From Planoprotostelium fungivorum (taxonomy: Eukaryota > Evosea > Variosea > Cavosteliida > Cavosteliaceae), in the NCBI GenBank assembly GCA_003024175.1, contig MDYQ01000077.1, forward strand, positions 1-64,000: a stretch of DNA of 64,000 nt, read 5' to 3'. The position numbers and the translations under genes were made by a program. Shown piece by piece: positions 9,814-20,308 of the stretch (its first letter is position 1; each line of letters opens with the position of its first letter). Below the pieces are notes generated by a model, which worked only from the letters and a program-made list of their open reading frames with translations, did not search any database and was not told the DNA's origin.

Positions 9814-12294
9814 TCACAAGACTCCGTCATCACCCACCACCGGATCGATGATGGTCTGATCTCTAAATTGCATGAGTGTCGGTGGACTCTGACAAGTTCG
9901 AATGAAGTATCCAATGTCTTCTGTGTCTTGTTCTTTCAGTGAACCGAGCGTCAAGAGGAAAGAAGGAGTCTGTGACGAGTCATCATCATGATGGTGCACG
10001 CGATGCATGATGATGGTGACCATTTAGACATCACCTCATCTTGGGTCGTGTTGCGATCTTCTGACGCAGAGAAGTTCTTTGAGTCCATGGGTAGGTCAGA
10101 TAAAGGGAAGAAAGGTAGATTCGAATTGGCTCGTTGTAGTTGGGGTTGTCCCCAGCCTCCACTGTCCGCACTCCCTGAACTCCCCCCTCCCTTGTTCGTC
10201 TTGCTCTGCATAAATCGTCATTTATTTCGTTTTATTTTCGATCTACAACGATGTAGACGCTCACCCTGCTCGTCGAATTTCTCACCGAACTGAACGACGT
10301 GGACATCTGCAGCGGCTGCAGAGGAGGTGTCGTTGAAAATTCCCGAGTAGAAGGGTTGCCAAAGGAGATAGGAGCGGTATAGAAGGGAGGGGAGACGATA
10401 GGACCAACTTGGAAGCTCTTTGAAGAGGGTGACGTGTCTGATATAGAGGAGGGTGACGGGCCCGTCTTGTGTTGATAGAGGATGTTGTTCACGTTGTAGC
10501 TGTTGGGTATGCTCATCGGTGTGCTGGACTGTTTGGGTGGTCAGAATTGGCGGGAAAAGTTTTGGCGGGAAAAAATGGCGGGAATGGATTCACCAGTGTG
10601 GGGTGGGTGTTGAACGAGGTCGAGTCTCGTGAGGGTAAGTTGATCGCCTGCGTGAACGACCGAGGCGTCGACCCATGCGACGTCGGTGATGCACTCTGAT
10701 GAGAAGGTGGGGTCACACTACAACGCGTCAAATCATTTCCCCCGTTTTCTCTGATTTCTCACCCCAGTGGATATTGAACGGGAGCGTTGGGTGCAGACGT
10801 AGAGCAGAAGGCAGGAGGTGTAGAGGACAAGGGTTGATTCTGAAGGTGCTGCATGATCTGTTTCTGTTGAGCCAATATCTGCTGCTGCTGTATCAAGTGT
10901 TGCTGTAGAAGCGCGATCTGCAGCTGCTGGCTGCCAGAATCGGCAGATCCAACCGACGACGGCTGGTAGTCGCTGATGATCGTCTACAACGGGTCAGAAA
11001 TCTCGTTCACGTGACATCCAACCTGGGATGGAATGACGCTCTCGTCTGAAGAGACCAGCCTCTGGAAGGAACAATCGTCTGAAGTGTGGGCGACGATGCT
11101 TAATTTTCCGAGAATGGTGTTGATGACGTCGAAGCGAAATTCGCTGAAGCCTGGAATGCCGTTGGGCTCACCGGTCAGGCCGAAACGATTGGTGGCTGGG
11201 AGGATTGAGAATAAAATCGAATAAAATCGAATAAAATCGAATAAAATGGGAAGATGGATGAGGATGAGATCAGATGTGATGAGATCAGATCAGATGTGAT
11301 TGATCAGATGAGAGAAAATGAATGTCTATATGTGATGAAGCTCGATGTAGAAGAATAGTCAGATGTGTGAAATCGAAATCGTTCGTCACGTTTGAACGTG
11401 AAAAATCCCAGTCGTCGAAATAAATCGTAAATAAAATCTCAAGTCATCGCATGACGGAGAGGATATAGAGGACAAGTGCATCACCTGGTGTAGTGTCTGA
11501 ACGGTCGAGTTGATAGAACATCTTCGGTGAAGCCAACTTGTTGCGATGACAGTCACGAAAGACGGAATAGGTGGGAACGACACGGAGGTAACTGTAGAGG
11601 GACCGAACCAATAGAACGAGTCTCTTGTATAAAACTGGAACTTCAACGTTCTCTCTGTCATCACATTAGACATGAGATGATGGTCGAATGTGTGGGATGA
11701 TGCATCCGATGAGACGAGTCATGGTGAACGGATGAGAGGATGGAGAGGGTTTCTGTTGGATATAGACGGTCACCTCTGACCCGTGTGTGGTTCGAGTTGA
11801 ATCTTCCATTTCTCAAGCATGACCCTCTCTTCGTAAGGATGTTGGGCCATGCCACGTGATGAATTGAAGAAAACCTTTTTCGAGTCAGACCGTGATGGGA
11901 TGAGAAGAAATGGACCTTTATACAGAGTGGTATATACATGTTTTGTCGCCAAGGCGTAAGCTCTTGGGTTATATTTTCAACTTCTTCTAACTCAAGGTTG
12001 AACTGTCGACTTGGTCATTTTTGAAACACTCGAGGTGATGTGATGATGTGAGATAGATTCGTGTTTTATGTTATATGAGCCTCACCCATTTATTGATCTT
12101 GACCTTCCCCGTACCGTTTTTCGCGGCTTGTTGGACCATAGGTATTCGAGATTGAAGGATGACCTTCTTTTGGTCAGATCACGTCCATCATCCATAATTG
12201 GACGCACCTGCGTGAGCTTCACGTATAGCTCACGAACAATCTGTTCTGTTTTCGTGCGAGTGTCCACTCTGTGAGCATCGTTTCCGCTCTCCAT
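9814..12294 (-). CDS. ATG13: Autophagy protein ATG13 (HORMA domain)
   Basis: ATG13 is the HORMA-domain subunit of the Atg1/ULK kinase complex that starts autophagosome formation. Exon 1 from ATG 12294 reads RTKTEQIVRELYVKLTQ. After a short intron comes VILQSRIPMVQQ...KINKW, then FNLELEEVENITQEL, matching the human order QVIVQAR...WFNLAIKDIPEVT. Later exons give LEKWKIQLEP, then VPVLYKRLVLLVRSLYSYLR with VVPTYSVF, and a last HORMA part (EFRFDVINTILGKLSIVAH). The rest is disordered as in the family: a Gln-rich stretch near 10850-10930, Ser/Pro-rich exons, and a C-terminal motif DIGYFIRTCQSPPTLMQF. Some middle splice sites remain uncertain. Introns here carry both recurrent intronic motifs (10240-10257 and 10547-10590). 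Confidence 0.85.
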
Positions 12295-12598
12295 CGAGGC
12301 GAGCTGCCTATCGAATCAGACGCCATCTTCCTCATCCAATTCCTCCTCTCTCACCAATCACGAAATAATATCGCCTGTGTGGCAATGATCTGCACAGAAT
12401 GTCACTTGTGATGTGATGTTCGATGAAATATACGCGCCGAATGGAATAAAAGAAGTGCTCCGCGCGTTGTTTGCCGTGTCAGGTTCACACGTGCCTGCTC
12501 CTCCTCTCTTCGGTGACCTCCTGATGCGTTCGTGAAGTTTCCAGGCGGCTTCCTTATGTAGCTACATGTTGCGTTTCTCTCATAACTCACGCTCACGC

Positions 12599-12654
12599 TC
12601 ACCACACACGCACACACGCACGCACGCACACACGCACGCACACACGCGAACGAC
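12599..12654. repeat. CACG/CA microsatellite
   Basis: A run of CACACACGCACG-type units between the divergent starts of ATG13 (12294) and the cyclin gene (12751). It lies in their shared promoter spacer. A minus-strand open frame across it is low-complexity noise. Confidence 0.8.
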
Positions 12655-12750
12655 GTACCACGACACACGACACACGAATTTGTACTCTTAACACAAACTA
12701 AAAGGTGAGATCTTTCGAGGTGAGATGATGACTGAAGAGACAAAGACAAA

Positions 12751-13423
12751 ATGACCACCGTTGCAAACAACATCCACATCGATCACGTTGGAGTCAAGAG
12801 ATCTCGTTCCAGCCCGGAGAACAGATCGTGCTTCCCCTTCTATACTCTTCCCAAGCCTGATTATGAATCCGAAAACGTAGACGAAGGGTGATGATTTAGA
12901 AGATGGTGCAAGCTTTGTTCTGACGCGAATTACAGAATGGCTTTCTTCATTCAGAGAGTCAACAGCTGGTTAAAATACGGAGAACTATCCTTCACGGCGA
13001 AATCAGGTCATCAGACCGTCAACATGATCTCCCACTTCATTCAGGTGCGAATCATCGTCACATCTTCCGTCTGACGGAGAGAAGGCTTGCGGTTACAACT
13101 TCACCATGGATCTCCTCCTCCCCGTGGTCGCATATTGCGATCGATTCGTGGCAGCACGAGGCACCATCACGAGAGGTGCTGTTCCCTCCCTCGTCTGTCT
13201 CAGTTGCATGGTCACACTCAAATTTTGGATGGACCCAGGCACCAGCCTCTACATCGCAGCCTCCTTCCTCCGTGTATCGTGGAGGGACATGCCGAAGATA
13301 GAGGCCGAATTTCTCAGAAGCATCGATTACAGACTGTTCATGAAGGACGAAGACATCGAGACGTACTCTGTCCTCAAGGGCCTGCACAGGATCGAAACAC
13401 GAAGCTCGAATAGATATCTTTGA
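12751..13423 (+). CDS. PHO80-like/P-type cyclin
   Basis: Three exons from ATG 12751. The N-terminus is short and basic/Ser-rich. Exon 2 begins at GMAFFIQRVNSWLKY after an intron ending ATTACAG. The third exon holds the cyclin fold: LLPVVAYCDRFVAARG, VCLSCMVTLKFWMDP, then MPKIEAEFLRSIDYRLF. The order (Tyr-hydrophobic helix 1, KFWxD helix 3, and IExEFLxxIDYxLF helix 5) is that of PHO80/cyclin P-U or cyclin-Y proteins. These activate Pho85/CDK5-type kinases in nutrient or polarity signalling. The partner is not in the window. About 190 residues is usual for the group. Stop TGA at 13421-13423. Confidence 0.75.
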
Positions 13424-13494
13424 AACAGTTTCATTTCGATGTGAAAGCGTGTTGTCATCGCATGAAAACATTTCAACAGCGGGTCAGATAGAAC

Positions 13495-13776
13495 ATGAAC
13501 CACGTCAACAGCAAAGACGAAGTCATCGAGGCCTTCCGTGTCTTTGATAAGGCCGGTGTGTGACTTCATTTTCGAATCGGATGTGGGATAGAGTCTGAGG
13601 ACGATGTAGGAAGAGGAACAGTGACCGCCCAGGACCTGAGAGAGGCTCTGACTGAGTTGGGAGACTACATGGACCCCGCCGAGATCGAGGAGCTGATCTA
13701 CGAGGCCGATTTCCAAGGAAATGGACAGATCGCATACATGGACTTCTGTAACATGCTTTTCATGTGGGAGAAGTAA
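13495..13776 (+). CDS. EF-hand protein, calmodulin/light-chain C-lobe only
   Basis: Two exons: MNHVNSKDEVIEAFRVFDK, a 59-nt intron (GTGTGTGAC to GATGTAG), then RGTVTAQDLREALTELGDYM and a second helix-loop-helix ending NMLFMWEK. This is the C-terminal half of a calmodulin, myosin-light-chain or centrin-like fold. Both loops are degenerate (DKAGRGTVTAQD, DFQGNGQIAYMD), lacking acidic residues at positions 3 and 5, so calcium binding is doubtful. No N-lobe is seen in the 71 bp back to the cyclin stop. It may be a two-hand protein, or an upstream exon was missed. A light-chain-like role is inference. Confidence 0.65.
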
Positions 13777-13896
13777 ACGATGTTGTAACATTAAGGTATA
13801 CGATATATATCATCGCACCCTCTTCGCATATGATCCAGAGGGAATGAACCCTATCGCACCCGACACATGTTCCATTCATCACATTTATTCACGACT

Positions 13897-16800
13897 TCAA
13901 TTGTTATCTCTGAAAGACCTGCCGGTTACGGGACATGTAAACTTGTCCTTGCAGCATGCATAATGAGTCACGACGTTGTTGGGATAGCAAGCAAAGACGT
14001 TCGGGCCTGCGAGATCGCATGAGACACGATGGATGGAGGATGAGGATCTCACCCAATCTCTTACTACAAACCGGACACATTCTCTCTTCGTTGATGTGAA
14101 TGGCTCGGCTTCGGGCTCTGATGAGGGCTTCTCTTGTCTGTCGTGTGTCACGAAAAGATGCATGTCTGGTAGATGATGGTGATGAAGATCACCTCTCTGT
14201 TTTCTGATTTCAGCAAGTTCTTGACCACTTGATCGTTCCTCTTCTCTGTGGTACTATCTCTCACCACTGCCTCTAAAACAGGATACAGCTGTCTGATGGG
14301 CGTAGTGGGTGGTAACAGCTCGAGAGCCTGATGACACGTCAGACATGATCGCGACGATGATCATGATTCCGCATGTGTAAGAGATGATGAGATGATGATG
14401 CAACCCTTGATCACCTTTGTAACATTCATCCTCTTATAATGCTTGTTCAGTAGCTCCAACGCTGGCTTTATCGTTGGCTCGATGACTCCACCTGATGAAC
14501 TCAATCCAACGCATCACGATCTCATCACACACCGGAAGCTCTGTCTTTCTCGGCCGGTTTGAGGTATACCTTCATCAGCGTCAGGAAGACTTCGCTCGCT
14601 TCTTCTTTGTCTGGGTTGTAGTTCTTGGTGCAATACCTAGTCCGAACGTTAACACATCATCAAGTGGATCGCGATGACGATCATGGATCATGAGATGATC
14701 GAGATGATCGAGATGATCGAGATGATCGTGATCGTGATGGTGACTCACTCTTCCGCGAGACGATAATCTTTGAGTTCGTGAGCGTAAATGAACAACGCCT
14801 TCTCGTGTTGTCCGATCTTCTTCAGCAGGATGGCCCTCTCTTCGAACAGATCTTCCCTCGGAAATTTAGTCAGCATGCGGCCGGCCGTGTAGTACTGTGA
14901 GCTCTCCAGGAAAGCCATCAACTTCTTTCTCGTCGTGGCCAAGAGTCCCGTCTGAGAATCGTGTCACGCTATCGTATAGAATGAAGATGACGACGTGACG
15001 ATGAGATCATGATCAGATCGTGATGAGATCGTGATAATGATCAGATCACGATGATGAGATCGTGATGATGGAAAGAGTCACGATGGTGACGGAGTTCGTG
15101 ACGATGACCTGATGACTTCTCACCTCGCTCTGTGCTCTCGATCTCCCACTGAAATCCCCTCGCAGGGCTCTCACTGTCTCCAGGTAGTTGGATATCAGCT
15201 CGTTGTGGAAATCCGGGGAAGTGTCTTTTCTCTCGTGGATGATGTACTCTAAGAAGGGCACGATCAATTGAGGCGCCCAAGGCTTGATGTGTGCCAGACA
15301 CTTGTCAGCGGGCAATTCGTCCTCCTTGTCCCTCTTCTGGGTGAAGATCTGGAGGGGTCAGGGGAGGCCTGGGGCACGAATATTTGGGACGCACCGATAA
15401 GGCCTCGTCCGGAGCGGTTTGTAGCGCGTGGCTCGAAAATTCGAGAATAAGTGTAAATTGTTGATTTCCCAATTGTTTGAGATAAGAGACGAGTTGGTGG
15501 GTCAGCCTCATTCTACAACGGTTTAATCATTTGCGACCACGGGGTAAGAGAGACTCACCGTGTCAAAAGCTCTAACGCCTCGCGATGCATGCCTTTGCTC
15601 CTGTACAACATCACCAGTGCATCGTTCTCCTTCTGTTAAACCTTGAGCCTTGTACATCCAAAACCTCTCGCAGATCTAACAGACATCACTCCTCACCTGT
15701 GCAGCCACCAGCACTTTCTTCGACTCTTTCAAGTGACAGCGGTTCGATGTCTTTGATACCAAGTCCATCAGACCCCTGTCGTCCGTCTTGATGAGAGCTT
15801 TCAGCAGACAAGTGTCAACGATGACAGACACGGCCGAGACCGTGGCGTAGTCTTCAGACATCTCCTGGGCGATGGGTCTCGGGTCGTTCAGGTAACGAGG
15901 TCGTATCAGATTGAGAAAAGAGACCAAGCTGAGGAGGGCGCGATCGAGGGCGGCACCGTCTGCAGAGTGTCAGACGCTTTCCCGCCGAAATTTTTGGCGG
16001 GAAAATCTCCCGCCAGAACGTCTCACTCAGGTCGGCGGAGCCTTCTGGGTAGGCTGTTGGCTTCGGCTGCATGTCTCTCGGTAGAAGATTCGGATAGAGG
16101 CCGATCACCAGCACGGGATCGATTCGGAGCTCGTCGAAAAAGTTCATAGCCTTCTCGTATTGGCCCTGAGCGAACATGTGGTAAGCGTAGAGCATCTTGA
16201 TCTGCAGGGCCTTCTTTTCTTTCAGTTCGGCGGTGGTGGTCATGTGCTTAGATAGCTGAGAGAGTTAAGAGAAGACGAATACATGTGGATCAGAAGGAAT
16301 GTAGAGGAGACAATGACAAAGAGGAGAGAATAAGAAGAAGTAGTATAGACTAGAAGTACAGAGAGGAGAGAATGAGAAAAAGTGGTATAGACTAGAAGTA
16401 CAGAGAGGAGAGTGAGAGAGAAGAGAAGGAAAAGGAATGCACCTGGAGAGCTTGCTCGTAGTCTTTCTCGTTGAGGAGTTGATCGATCTGTTGTATGATG
16501 GGGACAGATATGAGTCTCCAGATCGTGTTCTGATCATCATCAGTCATCATCCATAGTGTCGAGAGGACATGATGATGATGGTGATGACATACGTGATGAC
16601 GATAAAAGTGGAAGTGAAGAATCGTGATGATTTGACGTAGAATGGAAAATCTCAACGATGACAACCGTTAACACGAAAAAATTCAAAACGATGATGACCG
16701 ATGAAGACATCACACGTCACGATGTGATGACGATCCACGGATTCTATCGAAAAAAAGACGAATAGAAAGAGACTCACGGTCGCAGCCACGTAGATCGAAT

Positions 16801-18144
16801 CGGACTTTCCCTCTTTGATTCCAAGAAATTGGGGGTTCTTCAGCTGGATCGTCTGCACGAGATTCTGTGAACCGGACACGGCGTGTATCTCGACGGACTT
16901 TGGCAGTACGGCCAGTACGTACGGGAAGGAGTAACCTGGGTGGGTGAGTTGGAGGGAGGCGCGTTGTAGATACCCAATACGAGGGGCATTTCGGACCAAG
17001 TGAGGCCGTGAGGACGAGTGGGCTGACCGTCATGGCCCAGGAAAATGCTCACCTCTATATAATGTCATCATCATCATCATCGTCATTATCATCATCGTCA
17101 TTACCAACATAATATATTGTATTATATTTATATTCTTGTATCTTCCACGTTATTATATCTTTATCATCGTTGTTATCGTCGTCATATCATCATTTCATCA
17201 TATCGACATCGTCATTCCAACATGGACATCACGATGATGGAAAACTCACCGTCTCTTCCCAATAACATCTGTTGATCGGGTAACAGAGTGCAGAGAGGTA
17301 CACCGCGGTTACCGGTGGGAAACAGCTCTTTAGAAGCCCTGGTCTGAGTGTGCATGAGGATGTAGTCCTTCTTGTAACCGACGCAGATTCTGTCGCCACA
17401 CCACACGAGACTGAGAGGATTGGCCGTTAGAGGTAGTTCCTGTGTGAGATGAGATCATGTACGGTCATTCGTGAATAAAAGATGAGATAAATGAGATGAT
17501 GTGCGGATGAGACGCACCTTGATCTCGACAAAGTTTCCATTGTCCCATTGAAAGATGTGAAGCTTCTTCTTGATGGCGGCACAGATCCACAGACCCCGCT
17601 CGTTCTTCTCGATGGTGTAGAGATTGCAACCTCGGGCAATTTGGGATTGAAGTTCGAACTGAGCAGAGAGGTTGTGGATCGAGATGGTGCTGTCGCTCAG
17701 CGAGATGAGAATGTTGTATCTGGGATCCTCTATGGCCGATAGTTTGTTGATCGGTCGCTTCGAAAATGTCTTGTGAAGGACTCCCAATTCCACTGCACAT
17801 CCACATCAGTATCGAATCGACGATGGAAGACATGGTGATGTCAAGAGGTCAAGAGTCGTTATCATACAAGAGGAGGATGGCAATCGTCTCACTGTTTCCA
17901 CGCGGGTTTCCATCTTTCGCTTCGTATACAAAGAGCACTCCTTCCTGTGTTCCAACTAAGAGTTTCGTGTCCGTCCAAGGTTCAACGCTCGAAATCTTCA
18001 GAGGAAGATTCGCGACCACCTGTTGCCTCGTCAATCGTCATTTACATTTTCTTCGAGGCGATGTCGTCAGTTTCAGAAGGGAAGAGAAGTGAAGAATCGA
18101 ATGTAGGTCACCTGTGCGAGCTCGAAGGCGAGATGGCCAACCAT
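13897..18144 (-). CDS. VPS39: VPS39/Vam6 HOPS subunit
   Basis: VPS39 is the HOPS subunit that tethers Rab7 membranes for vacuole/lysosome fusion. Exon 1 (MVGHLAFELAQ) starts at ATG 18144, and a citron-homology N-terminal domain follows (LPLKISSVEPWTDTKLLVGT, TISIHNLSAQFELQSQIARG, GDRICVGYKKDYILMH). The middle has the family segment YEKAMNFFDELRIDP with VLVIGLYPNLLP. Helical repeat exons include GRMLTKFPREDLFEERAILL and ISNYLETVRALRGDF. The last exons give a zinc-binding end: MCPVCSKRLG, then FACYPNNVVTHYACC, matching the family CxxC...HxxC tail. The gene has at least a dozen introns. Several contain ATGATC-rich tracts, one (about 15960-16024) carries the GGCGGGAAA box and one ends CCGTTGTAG. 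Confidence 0.9.
16320..16418. repeat. Tandem repeat inside a VPS39 intron
   Basis: About two copies of a 49-bp unit containing GTATAGACTAGAAGTACAGA and GAGGAGAGAATGAGAA. It lies entirely in intron sequence between helical-repeat exons. Confidence 0.7.
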
Positions 18145-18577
18145 TGGACAGACGGGTGTGATGTGATGTTCGGATGTTCGAACTTCTACAACGCCTTGAC
18201 AACATCAAGACAGCTCATCGTCATCAACATTTTATTCACTGGGTAGTAGCCATGGTGCGTCGATTTCACTCTCGATGATTTGCATTACTCGCTGATGATC
18301 ACGTCAAATCCAAATGATGTCAGGCCATGAAGAGAGTGAAGATATATAGATCTCAGAATAAATGTACAAACAACTTCACTACCATTCATCTGACTCATCA
18401 GTTACATCGCTCACTCGCGTTGGAGGACGATGTGATCCGATCTCTTCGTTTTTCGTTTCGCCTGATCATTCTTTAACAGAGCGAGCAACGCACAAGTTCT
18501 CTCACGCGATTGCATAATTGCATTCCATCTCAATTGAACGAAAGATTAAGACAATCGCGTCATCATGACGCCGTCCG

Positions 18578-18760
18578 TTATTTCCTTCTGGACTTATTCT
18601 TCGTTCCCAAGCCTATAGCGTTACGATAACAGCGGTGGCAGAGCCTCACCGTAGACAGGTCGGCTTTGTGGTCTCTGGGCAGGTCTCTGGGCACAATTTT
18701 ATGACCTGCCTGACGAACAGCCCGATTGCTGGTAACTCTCACGCCTGAGTGAGGGCGCAT
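18578..18760 (-). CDS. Small basic hypothetical protein
   Basis: A 60-codon frame from ATG 18760 to TAA, rich in Arg/Lys, with RLCHRCYRNAIGLG near the end. No family is recognised. An intron-like segment (GTGAGGCTCTG to CTATAG) inside it could change the C-terminus. It stands alone between VPS39 and the kinase gene, so it may be chance. Confidence 0.25.
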   Translation of the reverse strand: MRPHSGVRVTSNRAVRQAGHKIVPRDLPRDHKADLSTVRLCHRCYRNAIGLGTKNKSRRK

Positions 18761-18979
18761 CTTTTTAAGTGGTGTGATTTCGGTTCACGCACCGATTTTC
18801 CACTTGGATGTGTCAATATTTTGACATCTGGTCTGAAAGCTCGCGAAGACTTCACTGCCGATGGAATAATCATGGACAGGTAGATCTAAAGAGATCAGCC
18901 GTCACGGCCCGTGCCGCACGCGGGGACTGAAGGAAACCCCACACAACTCACGCACCCTCCACATAGACGACGACGCAGC

Positions 18980-20062
18980 ATGACGCAGACGAAGAATTCA
19001 ACGAGGCCACATGAGAAGATGGTGGGCAGCTATTTCATAGGAAGGACGCTGGGAGAGGGCAGTTTCGCCAAAGTCAAGATGGGAACACACAAGAACACCG
19101 GAAAGAGGGTGGCCCTGAAGGTGACAGCGGCCATGAGAAGTACAACTCTGACCGGGACGTTCAGTTCATCCAGCACGATAAAGACATACATTCGACCAGC
19201 ATGGTCCGATTGCAGAGAGAGATAGAGATACAGAAGAGGGTGCGCCATGCGAACATCGCCCAACTCTTAGAGGTCATCGAAGTGGCAGAAGACAATACAT
19301 GTCTCGTGGTGGAATTAGTAGACGGGAGAGACTTAATCGAATACCTCGACGAGTTCCCAGAGAGCAGACTGCCAGAGAGGGAGGTGAGAGGATATCAGTA
19401 TCTTTTCTTATTTTATTCATGTGTTACAGGCGTGCAAAGTCTTTCAACAGATCACATCTGCAATCCACTACCTTCACGAGAACGGAGTTGTCCACAGGTG
19501 ACGTCACCACGTCACCTTCCATCATCTGATCTCGACATCAGAGACATCAAGTTGGAGAACGTCATGATCTCACACGACGGCATCTGCAAACTCATCGACT
19601 TCGGCTTCGCCTCGTATTGGACCATCAACCGAGCTCTTAAAACACCATGCGGTTCTGCCATCTACGCCGCCCCCGAGATTCTCTCCAGAAAGACTTATCG
19701 CGGCCCAAAGACGGACGTGTGGGGCCTCGGTGTCCTCCTCTACTGCCTCACCAGCGGCAAGGTGAGAAGACATCACATCAGCGATCATCAACGTCTGACT
19801 CCTTCATCAGATACCGTGGGCTGGTGATAATGCCACGGAACAATTGTACAATACAGTGAGAGGTAACTGGTCAGACATAGAAGGCGCCTCGAAAGCCCTC
19901 ACGACACTCATCTCCGGCTGTCTCACCGCTGATCAAGAGGCTCGGTTTGGCATATACGACGTTTTGCAGAGCGAATGGATGAGGGGAGAGATCAGGAAGA
20001 GAGTGATGAAGAGGAAACTGAGCGGAACGATCAAAGATATAGTAAAGAGAATTGTCTCATGA
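18980..20062 (+). CDS. AMPK/CAMK-related Ser/Thr kinase
   Basis: Compact kinase from ATG 18980. Glycine loop LGEGSFAKV, VAIK-type lysine VALK, helix C near MVRLQREIEIQKRVRH, hinge LVVELVDGRDL, catalytic HRDIKLEN, DFGFA, activation segment ALKTPCGSAIYAAPEIL and DVWGLGV are all present. The LKTPCGS...YAAPE signature is that of SNF1/AMPK-related and NIM1/MARK-like kinases. Introns: 19384-19430, 19498-19541 and one after TSGK. Frame is lost between VALK and KYNSDRDVQF unless 19121-19137 is removed. That 17-nt stretch begins GT and ends AG. A one-base assembly error would explain it as well. The C-terminus after the kinase domain is short, with no UBA or KA1 domain visible. The exon at 19542-19761 was copied to the left edge of the window. 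Confidence 0.8.
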
Positions 20063-20231
20063 GCCTACAAACGGGTGTCGCATCGTTTTGAATGGAAGCG
20101 AAGAGAAGCGGTTGTCTCGTGATGTCAATGCAGGTGGCATACGTAGATGTTGTCATTCTAGGCTATAGGGTGACTCTTAGCGCTCGTGTAGCCTCTGATC
20201 GCGGCTCATGCTTTGGGACTATTCTTTTTGA

Positions 20232-20264
20232 GATGACGAATTTCATTAGATGAAATTCGTCATC
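20232..20264. repeat. Perfect 15-bp palindrome upstream of the CDK gene
   Basis: GATGACGAATTTCAT, TAG, then its exact reverse complement ATGAAATTCGTCATC. It lies 45 bp before the ATG of the CDK9/12-like gene and 170 bp after the kinase stop. It could fold as a hairpin or bind a dimeric factor. CTACAAC, half of the recurrent intronic motif, follows directly. Confidence 0.85.
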
Positions 20265-20308
20265 TACAACCCGAAGATTGGAGATGGAGATTACATCATC
20301 CATTCTAC

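Noticed and set aside
12402-12779. Minus-strand frame with Cys/Val-Arg-Ala repeats
   Set aside because: It translates the CACG microsatellite at 12599-12654; no gene signal apart from the repeat.
16975-16990. CGTTGTAGATA as another intronic motif copy
   Set aside because: Here it lies in VPS39 coding sequence (GYLQRASLQL), so it is not counted in the intronic family.
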